From Litoditis marina (taxonomy: Eukaryota; Nematoda; Chromadorea; Rhabditida; Rhabditidae): a stretch of 64,000 nucleotides of DNA. Positions 1 through 8,954 of this stretch are shown here, one piece after another; the stretch's first letter is position 1, and every line of letters begins with the position of its first letter. The DNA lies in contig CAXIWQ010000335.1 of assembly GCA_964036275.1 (NCBI GenBank), forward strand, positions 84,425 to 148,424, read 5' to 3'. The position numbers and the translations under genes are program-made. Under the pieces are notes generated by a model. It did no database searches. It was not told where the DNA came from and saw nothing but the letters and a program-made list of their open reading frames with translations.

Positions 1-140
1 ACTAACGCGGTTATCGACTCTTTGGCTTGCAGTTACAGAGAACAGTTCATACGGCTATCAAATCTGTTGCTGCCAGCTACAAAAACCTAATACGACTATC
101 TATTCTGTGGCGCACAGCCACAAAATACGAATCAACGCGG

Positions 141-160
141 TTATCGACTGTTTGCAGCTA
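141..160 (+). repeat. 5-bp deletion at a C/A boundary, first of nine copies
   Basis: The usual GTTTGCTTTGCAGC is shortened to GTTTGCAGC, giving a 125-bp monomer. The A sub-repeat after the deletion starts at 155, 966, 4942, 7810, 8621, 13311, 13827, 16161 and 16677; the copy at 7810 also carries CAGGTACAG. It is a lineage marker restricted to the first 17 kb. The undeleted relative GTTTGCTTTGCAGC remains elsewhere, for example near 2815 and 14863. Confidence 0.8.
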
Positions 161-544
161 CAGAAAAAAGTTAATACGGCTATCAAGTCTTTTGCTCCCA
201 GCTACAAAAACCTGATACGACAATCTATTCTGTGGCGTACAGCCACAAAATACGAATTAACGCGGTTATCGACTCTTTGCCTTGCAGCTACAGAGAACAT
301 TTCATACGGCTATCTAATCTGTTGCTCCCAGCTACAAAAACCTAATACGACAATCTATTCTGTGGCGCACAGCCACAAAATACGAATAAACGCGGTAATC
401 GACTCGTTGGCTTGCAGTTACAGAGAAAAGTTCATACGGCTATCAAGTCTGTTGCTCCCAGCTACAAAGACCTAACACGACTATATATTCTGTGGCGCAC
501 AGCCACAAAAGACGAATTAACGCGGTTATTGACTCTTTGCCTTG

Positions 545-623
545 CAGCTACAGAAAAAAAATATACGGCTATCAAGTCTTTGCTCCCAAGAACAGTTCAT
601 ACGGTTATCAAATCTGTTGCTCC
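545..623 (+). repeat. A-A fused sub-repeat (+35 bp), first of six copies
   Basis: Sub-repeat A is followed not by B but by most of a second A. The sequence runs GTCTTTGCTCCCA directly into AGAACAGTTCATACGG, giving 79 bp where 44 is normal. The same junction appears at 1356-1434, 4521-4599, 8200-8278, 51639-51717 and 53755-53833. The exact junction is shared, so all six derive from one unequal exchange and were later spread by block duplication. The last two differ from the first four (GGCTATCAAATCTGTTGCTA against GGTTATCAAATCTGTTGCTC), so two sub-lineages exist. Confidence 0.85.
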
Positions 624-1727
624 CAGCTACAAAAACTCAATACGACTATCTCTTCTGTGGCGCACAGCCACGAAATACGAATTAACGCGGCTATCGACTC
701 TTTGGCTTGCAGCTACAGAAAAAAAGTTTACACGGCTATCAGGTCTGTTGCTCCCAGCTACAAAAACCTAATACGACAATCTATTCTGTGGCGCACAGCC
801 AAAAAATACGAACTAACGCGGTTATCGACTCTTTGGCTTGCAGTTACAGAGAACAGTTCATACGGCTATCAAATCTGTTGCTGCCAGCTACAAAAACCTA
901 ATACGACTATCTATTCTGTGGCGCACAGCCACAAAATACGAATCAACGCGGTTATCGACTGTTTGCAGCTACAGAAAAAAGTTAATACGGCTATCAAGTC
1001 TTTTGCTCCCAGCTACAAAAACCTGATACGACAATCTATTCTGTGGCGTACAGCCACAAAATACGAATTAACGCGGTTATCGACTCTTTGCCTTGCAGCT
1101 ACAGAGAACATTTCATACGGCTATCTAATCTGTTGCTCCCAGCTACAAAAACCTAATACGACAATCTATTCTGTGGCGCACAGCCACAAAATACGAATAA
1201 ACGCGGTAATCGACTCGTTGGCTTGCAGTTACAGAGAAAAGTTCATACGGCTATCAAGTCTGTTGCTCCCAGCTACAAAGACCTAACACGACTATATATT
1301 CTGTGGCGCACAGCCACAAAAGACGAATTAACGCGGTTATTGACTCTTTGCCTTGCAGCTACAGAAAAAAAATATACGGCTATCAAGTCTTTGCTCCCAA
1401 GAACAGTTCATACGGTTATCAAATCTGTTGCTCCCAGCTACAAAAACTCAATACGACTATCTCTTCTGTGGCGCACAGCCACGAAATACGAATTAACGCG
1501 GCTATCGACTCTTTGGCTTGCAGCTACAGAAAAAAAGTTTACACGGCTATCAGGTCTGTTGCTCCCAGCTACAAAAACCTAATACGACAATCTATTCTGT
1601 GGCGCACAGCCAAAAAATACGAACTAACGCGGTTATCGACTCTTTGGCTTGCAGTTACAGAGAACAGTTCATACGGCTATCAAATCTGTTGCTGCCAGCT
1701 ACAAAAACTTAATACGACAATCTATTC

Positions 1728-1744
1728 TGTGGTGCACAACCACA
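1728..1744. other. Hairpin with paired compensating changes, first of ten
   Basis: TGTGGT, GCACA, ACCACA: both the sixth base of the left arm (C to T) and its partner (G to A) are changed, so the stem stays perfect. The same form starts at 2901, 3814, 5148, 5933, 8828, 9872, 12088, 52921 and 54907. The first eight are followed by AAGTAC (CCACAAAGTAC) and the last two by AAATAC. A half-way form with a G-T pair (TGTGGT...GCCACA) is common, for example at 6717 and 10786. Confidence 0.75.
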
Positions 1745-4700
1745 AAGTACGAATTGACGCGGTTATTGACTTTGTGGCTTGCAGCTACAGAAAAAAAGCT
1801 TATACGGCTATCAAGTGTGTTGCTCACAGCTACAAGAACTTAATACGACTGAATATTCTGTGGCGCACAGCCACAAAAGACGAATTAACGCGGTTATTAA
1901 ATCTTTGCCTTCCAGCTACAGAAAAAAAAGTTCATACGGCTATCAAGTCTGTTGCTCCCAGCTACAAGAAAGTAATACGACTATCTATTCTGTGGCGCAC
2001 AGCCACGAAATACGAATTTACGCGGTTATCGACTCTTTGACTTGCATTTACAGTAAACAGTTCATACGGCTATCAAATCTGTTGCTCCCAGCTACAAAAA
2101 CCTAATACGACAATCTATTCTGTGGCGCACAGCCACAAAATACGAATTAACGCGGTTATCGACTTTTTGCCTTGCAGCTACAGAGAACAGTTCATACGGC
2201 TATCAGGTCTGTTGCTCATGGCTACAAAAACCTAATACGACTTTATATTCTGTGGCGCACAGCCACAAAAGACAAATTAACGCGGTTATTGACTCTTTGC
2301 CTTGCAGCTACAGAAAAAAATTTATACGGCTATCAAGTATGTTGCTCCCAGCTAGAAAAACCCAATACAACTATCTATTCTGTGGCACACAGCCACAAAA
2401 TACGAATTAACGCGGTTATCGACTTTTTGCCTTGCAGCTACAGAAAAAAGTTTATACGGCTATCAAGTCTGTTGCTCATGGCTACAAAAACCTAATACGA
2501 CTTTATATTCTGTGGCGCACAGCCACAAAAGACAAATTAACGCGGTTATTACCTCTTTGCCTTGCAGCTACAGAAAAAAATTCATACGGCTATCACGTCT
2601 GTTGCTCCCAGCTACAAAAACCTAATACGACTTTATATTCTGTGGCGCACAGCCACAAAAGACAAATTAACGCGGTTATTGACTCTTTGCCGTGCAGCTA
2701 CAGAAAAAAGTTTATACGGCTATCAAGTATGTTGCTCCCAGCTACAAAAACCTAATACGACTATCTATTCTGTGGCGCACAGCCACAAAATAAGAATTAA
2801 CGCGGTTATCGACTGTTTGCTTTGCAGCTACAGAAAAAAGTTAATACGGCTATCAAGTCGGTTGCTCCCAGCTACAAAAACCTAATACGACAATCTATTC
2901 TGTGGTGCACAACCACAAAGTACTAATTAACGCGGTTATTGACTCTGTGGCTTGCAGCTACAGAAAAAAGCTTATACGGCTATCAAGTGTGTTGCTCACA
3001 GCTACAAGAACTTAATACGACTATATATTCTGTGGCGCACAGCCACAAAAGACAAATTAACTCGGTTATTACCTCTTTGCCTTGCAGCTACGGAAAAAAA
3101 GTTTATACGGCTATCAAGTCTGTTGCTCCCAGCTACAAAAACGTAATACGACTTCATATTCTGTGGCGCACAGCCACAAAAGACAAATAAACGCGGTTAT
3201 TAACTCTTTGCCGTGCAGCTACAGAAAAAAGTTTATACGGCTATCAAGTATGTTGCTCCCAGCTACAAAAACCTAATACGACTATCTATTCTGTGGCGCA
3301 CAGCCACAAAATACGAATTAACGCGGTTATCGACTTTTTGCCTTGCAGCTACAGAAAAAAGTTTATACGGCTATCAAGTCTGTTGCTCCCAGCTACAAAA
3401 ACCTAATACGATTATCTATTCTGTGGCGCACAGCCACGAAATACGAATTAACGCGGTTATCGACTCTTCGGCTTGCAGTTACAGAAAAAAAAAATAATAC
3501 GGCTATCAAGTCTGTTGCTCCCAACTACAAAAACCTAATACGACTTTATGTTTTGTGGCGCACAGCCACAAAAGACAGATTAACGCGGTTATTGACTCTT
3601 TGTTTTGCAGCTACAGAAAAAAGTTTATACGGCTATCAAGTATGTTGCTCCCAGCTAGAAAAACCCAATACAACTATCTATTCTGTGGCACACAGCCACA
3701 AATTACGAATAAACGCGGTTATCGACTCTTTGCCTTGCAGCTACAGAGAACATTTCATACGGCTATCTAATCTGTTGCTCCCAGCTACAAAAACCTAATA
3801 CGACAATCTATTCTGTGGTGCACAACCACAAAGTACGAATTGACGCGGTTATTGACTTTGTGGCTTGCAGCTACAGAAAAAAAGCTTATACGGCTATCAA
3901 GTGTGTTGCTCACAGCTACAAGAACTTAATACGACTGAATATTCTGTGGCGCACAGCCACAAAAGACGAATTAACGCGGTTATTAAATCTTTGCCTTGCA
4001 GCTACAGAAAAAAAAGTTCATACGGCTATCAAGTCTGTTGCTCCCAGCTACAAGAAAGTAATACGACTATCTATTCTGTGGCGCACAGCCACGAAATACG
4101 AATTTACGCGGTTATCGACTCTTTGACTTGCATTTACAGTAAACAGTTCATACGGCTATCAAATCTGTTGCTCCCAGCTACAAAAACCTAATACGACAAT
4201 CTATTCTGTGGCGCACAGCCACAAAATACGAATTAACGCGGTTATCGACTTTTTGCCTTGCAGCTACAGAGAACAGTTCATACGGCTATCAGGTCTGTTG
4301 CTCATGGCTACAAAAACCTAATACGACTTTATATTCTGTGGCGCACAGCCACAAAAGACAAATTAACGCGGTTATTGACTCTTTGCCTTGCAGCTACAGA
4401 AAAAAAATTATACGGCTATCAAGTATGTTGCTCCCAGCTAGAAAAACCCAATACAACTATCTATTCTGTGGCACACAGCCACAAAATACGAATTAACGCG
4501 GTTATTGACTCTTTGCCTTGCAGCTACAGAAAAAAAATATACGGCTATCAAGTCTTTGCTCCCAAGAACAGTTCATACGGTTATCAAATCTGTTGCTCCC
4601 AGCTACAAAAACTCAATACGACTATCTCTTCTGTGGCGCACAGCCACGAAATACGAATTAACGCGGCTATCGACTCTTTGGCTTGCAGCTACAGAAAAAA

Positions 4701-7031
4701 AGTTTACACGGCTATCAGGTCTGTTGCTCCCAGCTACAAAAACCTAATACGACAATCTATTCTGTGGCGCACAGCCAAAAAATACGAACTAACGCGGTTA
4801 TCGACTCTTTGGCTTGCAGTTACAGAGAACAGTTCATACGGCTATCAAATCTGTTGCTGCCAGCTACAAAAACCTAATACGACTATCTATTCTGTGGCGC
4901 ACAGCCACAAAATACGAATCAACGCGGTTATCGACTGTTTGCAGCTACAGAAAAAAGTTAATACGGCTATCAAGTCTTTTGCTCCCAGCTACAAAAACCT
5001 GATACGACAATCTATTCTGTGGCGTACAGCCACAAAATACGAATTAACGCGGTTATCGACTCTTTGCCTTGCAGCTACAGAGAACATTTCATACGGCTAT
5101 CTAATCTGTTGCTCCCAGCTACAAAAACCTAATACGACAATCTATTCTGTGGTGCACAACCACAAAGTACGAATTGACGCGGTTATTGACTTTGTGGCTT
5201 GCAGCTACAGAAAAAAAGCTTATACGGCTATCAAGTGTGTTGCTCACAGCTACAAGAACTTAATACGACTGAATATTCTGTGGCGCACAGCCACAAAAGA
5301 CGAATTAACGCGGTTATTAAATCTTTGCCTTGCAGCTACAGAAAAAAAAGTTCATACGGCTATCAAGTCTGTTGCTCCCAGCTACAAGAAAGTAATACGA
5401 CTATCTATTCTGTGGCGCACAGCCACGAAATACGAATTTACGCGGTTATCGACTCTTTGACTTGCATTTACAGTAAACAGTTCATACGGCTATCAAATCT
5501 GTTGCTCCCAGCTACAAAAACCTAATACGACAATCTATTCTGTGGCGCACAGCCACAAAATACGAATTAACGCGGTTATCGACTTTTTGCCTTGCAGCTA
5601 CAGAGAACAGTTCATACGGCTATCAGGTCTGTTGCTCATGGCTACAAAAACCTAATACGACTTTATATTCTGTGGCGCACAGCCACAAAAGACAAATTAA
5701 CGCGGTTATTACCTCTTTGCCTTGCAGCTACAGAAAAAAATTCATACGGCTATCACGTCTGTTGCTCCCAGCTACAAAAAACCTAATACGACTTTATATT
5801 CTGTGGCGCACAGCCACAAAATAAGAATTAACGCGGTTATCGACTGTTTTGCTTTGCAGCTACAGAAAAAAGTTAATACGGCTATCAAGTCGGTTGCTCC
5901 CAGCTACAAAAACCTAATACGACAATCTATTCTGTGGTGCACAACCACAAAGTACTAATTAACGCGGTTATTGACTCTGTGGCTTGCAGCTACAGAAAAA
6001 AGCTTATACGGCTATCAAGTGTGTTGCTCACAGCTACAAGAACTTAATACGACTATATATTCTGTGGCGCACAGCCACAAAAGACAAATTAACTCGGTTA
6101 TTACCTCTTTGCCTTGCAGCTACGGAAAAAAAGTTTATACGGCTATCAAGTCTGTTGCTCCCAGCTACAAAAACGTAATACGACTTCATATTCTGTGGCG
6201 CACAGCCACAAAAGACAAATAAACGCGGTTATTAACTCTTTGCCGTGCAGCTACAGAAAAAAGTTTATACGGCTATCAAGTATGTTGCTCCCAGCTACAA
6301 AAACCTAATACGACTATCTATTCTGTGGCGCACAGCCACAAAATACGAATTAACGCGGTTATCGACTTTTTGCCTTGCAGCTACAGAAAAAAGTTTATAC
6401 GGCTATCAAGTCTGTTGCTCCCATGCAACAAAAACCTAATACGACTTTATGTTTTGTGGCGCACAGCCACAAAAGACAGATTAACGCGGTTATTGACTCT
6501 TTGTTTTGCAGCTACAGAAAAAAGTTTATACGGCTATCAAGTATGTTGCTCCCAGCTAGAAAAACCCAATACAACTATCTATTCTGTGGCACACAGCCAC
6601 AAAATACGAATAAACGCGGTTATCGACTCTTTGCCTTGCAGCTACAGAAAAAAAAAGTTTATACGGCTATCAAGTCTGTTGCTCCCAGCTAGAAAAACCC
6701 AATACAACTATCTATTCTGTGGTGCACAGCCACAAAAGACAAATTAACGCGGTTATTACCTCTTTGCCTTGCAGCTACGGAAAAAAGTTTATACGGCTAT
6801 CAAGTCTGTTGCTCCCAGCTACAAAAACGTAATACGACTTCATATTCTGTGGCGCACAGCCACAAAAGACAAATTAACGCGGTTATTGACTCTTTGCCGT
6901 GCAGCTACAGAAAAAAGTTCATACGGCTATCAAGTATGTTGCTCCCAGCTACAAAAACCTAATACGACTATCTATTCTGTGGCGCACAGCCACAAAATAC
7001 GAATCAACGCGGTTATCGACTTTTTGCCTTG

Positions 7032-7075
7032 CAGCTACAGAAAAAAGTTTATACGGCTATCAAGTCTGTTGCTCC
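7032..7075 (+). repeat. Sub-repeat A of the monomer (44 bp)
   Basis: It starts CAGCTACAG, then an A-run, GTTTATACGGCTATCAAG and TCTGTTGCTCC. It aligns with B and C through CAGCYACA, the A-tract, the TACG/CTATC core and a TCTGT/TCTTT end. The A-run after CTACAG is the main length-variable site of the whole array, from about 4 A (in CTACAGAGAACAG variants) to 12 A (24280-24291). Confidence 0.85.
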
Positions 7076-7116
7076 CAGCTACAAAAACCTAATACGACTA
7101 TCTATTCTGTGGCGCA
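7076..7116 (+). repeat. Sub-repeat B of the monomer (41 bp)
   Basis: It starts CAGCTACAAAAACC, then TAATACGACTATCTATT and CTGTGGCGCA. Its first eight bases equal those of A, and its end forms the left arm of the hairpin at the B/C boundary. It includes the TAATACGACT string that matches the start of the T7 phage promoter consensus, most likely by chance. B variants such as CAGATACAAAAACCTGAGACG and CAGCTAGAAAAACCC mark particular monomer lineages. Confidence 0.85.
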
Positions 7117-7123
7117 CAGCCAC
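7107..7123. other. Conserved hairpin at the B/C junction (reference copy)
   Basis: TGTGGC, a five-base loop GCACA, then GCCACA form a perfect 6-bp stem, flanked on both sides by a C/A mismatch and two T-A pairs. The motif is present with small changes in nearly every monomer, so the window holds several hundred copies. Most variation falls in the loop (ACACA, GTACA, GCACT, GAACA). A paired change, TGTGGT with ACCACA, occurs at ten places. Exceptions with damaged stems exist near 791, 20745, 22170, 22943, 53051 and 56005. Cruciform formation or protein binding is inference only. Confidence 0.7.
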
Positions 7124-7161
7124 AAAATACGAATTAACGCGGTTATCGACTTTTTGCCTTG
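7117..7161 (+). repeat. Sub-repeat C of the monomer (45 bp)
   Basis: It starts CAGCCACAAAATACGAATT, then AACGCGGTTATCGAC and ends TTTTTGCCTTG. It is the most CpG-rich sub-repeat, with four CpG in 45 bp. Its start provides the right arm of the hairpin. Two main forms alternate, CCACAAAATACG and CCACAAAAGAC. The first usually goes with TTATCGACT and the second with TTATTGACT or TTATTACCT, so there are at least two co-evolving monomer classes. Confidence 0.85.
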
Positions 7162-8954
7162 CAGCTACAGAAAAAAGTTTATACGGCTATCAAGTCTGTT
7201 GCTCCCATGCAACAAAAACCTAATACGACTTTATGTTTTGTGGCGCACAGCCACAAAAGACAGATTAACGCGGTTATTGACTCTTTGTTTTGCAGCTACA
7301 GAAAAAAGTTTATACGGCTATCAAGTATGTTGCTCCCAGCTAGAAAAACCCAATACAACTATCTATTCTGTGGCACACAGCCACAAAATACGAATAAACG
7401 CGGTTATCGACTCTTTGCCTTGCAGCTACAGAAAAAAAAGTTTATACGGCTATCAAGTCTGTTGCTCCCAGCTAGAAAAACCCAATACAACTGTCTATTC
7501 TGTGGTGCACAGCCACAAAAGACAAATTAACGCGGTTATTACCTCTTTGCCTTGCAGCTACGGAAAAAAGTTTATACGGCTATCAAGTCTGTTGCTCCCA
7601 GCTACAAAAACGTAATACGACTTCATATTCTGTGGCGCACAGCCACAAAAGACAAATTAACGCGGTTATTGACTCTTTGCCGTGCAGCTACAGAAAAAAG
7701 TTCATACGGCTATCAAGTATGTTGCTCCCAGCTACAAAAACCTAATACGACTATCTATTCTGTGGCGCACAGCCACAAAATACGAATCAACGCGGTTATC
7801 GACTGTTTGCAGGTACAGAAAAAAGTTAATACGGCTATCAAGTCTTTTGCTCCCAGCTACAAAAACCTGATACGACAATCTATTCTGTGGCGTACAGCCA
7901 CAAAATACGAATTAACGCGGTTATCGACTCTTTGCCTTGCAGCTACAGAGAACATTTCATACGGCTATCTAATCTGTTGCTCCCAGCTACAAAAACCTAA
8001 TACGACAATCTATTCTGTGGCGCACAGCCACAAAATACGAATAAACGCGGTAATCGACTCGTTGGCTTGCAGTTACAGAGAAAAGTTCATACGGCTATCA
8101 AGTCTGTTGCTCCCAGCTACAAAGACCTAACACGACTATATATTCTGTGGCGCACAGCCACAAAAGACGAATTAACGCGGTTATTGACTCTTTGCCTTGC
8201 AGCTACAGAAAAAAAATATACGGCTATCAAGTCTTTGCTCCCAAGAACAGTTCATACGGTTATCAAATCTGTTGCTCCCAGCTACAAAAACTCAATACGA
8301 CTATCTCTTCTGTGGCGCACAGCCACGAAATACGAATTAACGCGGCTATCGACTCTTTGGCTTGCAGCTACAGAAAAAAAGTTTACACGGCTATCAGGTC
8401 TGTTGCTCCCAGCTACAAAAACCTAATACGACAATCTATTCTGTGGCGCACAGCCAAAAAATACGAACTAACGCGGTTATCGACTCTTTGGCTTGCAGTT
8501 ACAGAGAACAGTTCATACGGCTATCAAATCTGTTGCTGCCAGCTACAAAAACCTAATACGACTATCTATTCTGTGGCGCACAGCCACAAAATACGAATCA
8601 ACGCGGTTATCGACTGTTTGCAGCTACAGAAAAAAGTTAATACGGCTATCAAGTCTTTTTGCTCCCAGCTACAAAAACCTGATACGACAATCTATTCTGT
8701 GGCGTACAGCCACAAAATACGAATTAACGCGGTTATCGACTCTTTGCCTTGCAGCTACAGAGAACATTTCATACGGCTATCTAATCTGTTGCTCCCAGCT
8801 ACAAAAACCTAATACGACAATCTATTCTGTGGTGCACAACCACAAAGTACGAATTGACGCGGTTATTGACTTTGTGGCTTGCAGCTACAGAAAAAAAAGC
8901 TTATACGGCTATCAAGTGTGTTGCTCACAGCTACAAGAACTTAATACGACTGAA

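Larger units (their letters stand above)
1..1708 (+). repeat. 811-bp higher-order repeat, 2.1 copies
   Basis: Copies lie at 1-811 and 812-1622, with a third started at 1623 that diverges at about 1709 (ACTTAATACG instead of ACCTAATACG). I saw no base difference between the two full copies. Each holds six monomers, one extended by 35 bp (an A-A fusion) and one shortened by 5 bp, which explains 811 instead of 780. Related but interrupted copies occur around 4500-5130, 7800-8790 and, in part, 13300-14200 and 16150-17050. Confidence 0.88.
7032..7161 (+). repeat. Reference 130-bp satellite monomer
   Basis: A typical full-length monomer, chosen because both neighbours have the same length. It contains 32 C and 22 G (41.5% GC) and seven CpG dinucleotides, counted by hand. 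It divides into three sub-repeats: A at 7032-7075, B at 7076-7116 and C at 7117-7161. Each begins CAGCTACA or CAGCCACA followed by an A-tract (7041-7046, 7083-7087, 7124-7127). On the + strand the only common stops are TAA at 7090 and TAA at 7135; they are 45 bases apart and so lie in the same reading phase. Other monomers have TGA in TTATTGACTC, again in that phase. Confidence 0.93.

Noticed and set aside
4258..5460. A 400-codon open frame and hundreds of shorter ones as protein genes
   Set aside because: They are all satellite monomers read in rotating frames. Lengths step by 43 codons, most starts are TTG or GTG rather than ATG, the same DNA is open in two frames at once, and A-run changes shift the frame without any sign of constraint.
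7090..7106. A functional phage T7 promoter or vector contamination
   Set aside because: The match stops short of the consensus at -7, -6, -1 and +1, varies between monomers (ATATATT, TTATATT, AATCTATT) and lies inside the satellite without any vector sequence.
7117..7161. CENP-B box in the monomer
   Set aside because: The core pattern TTCG....A..CGGG is not present; GACTCGTTGGCTTG variants resemble part of it only superficially.
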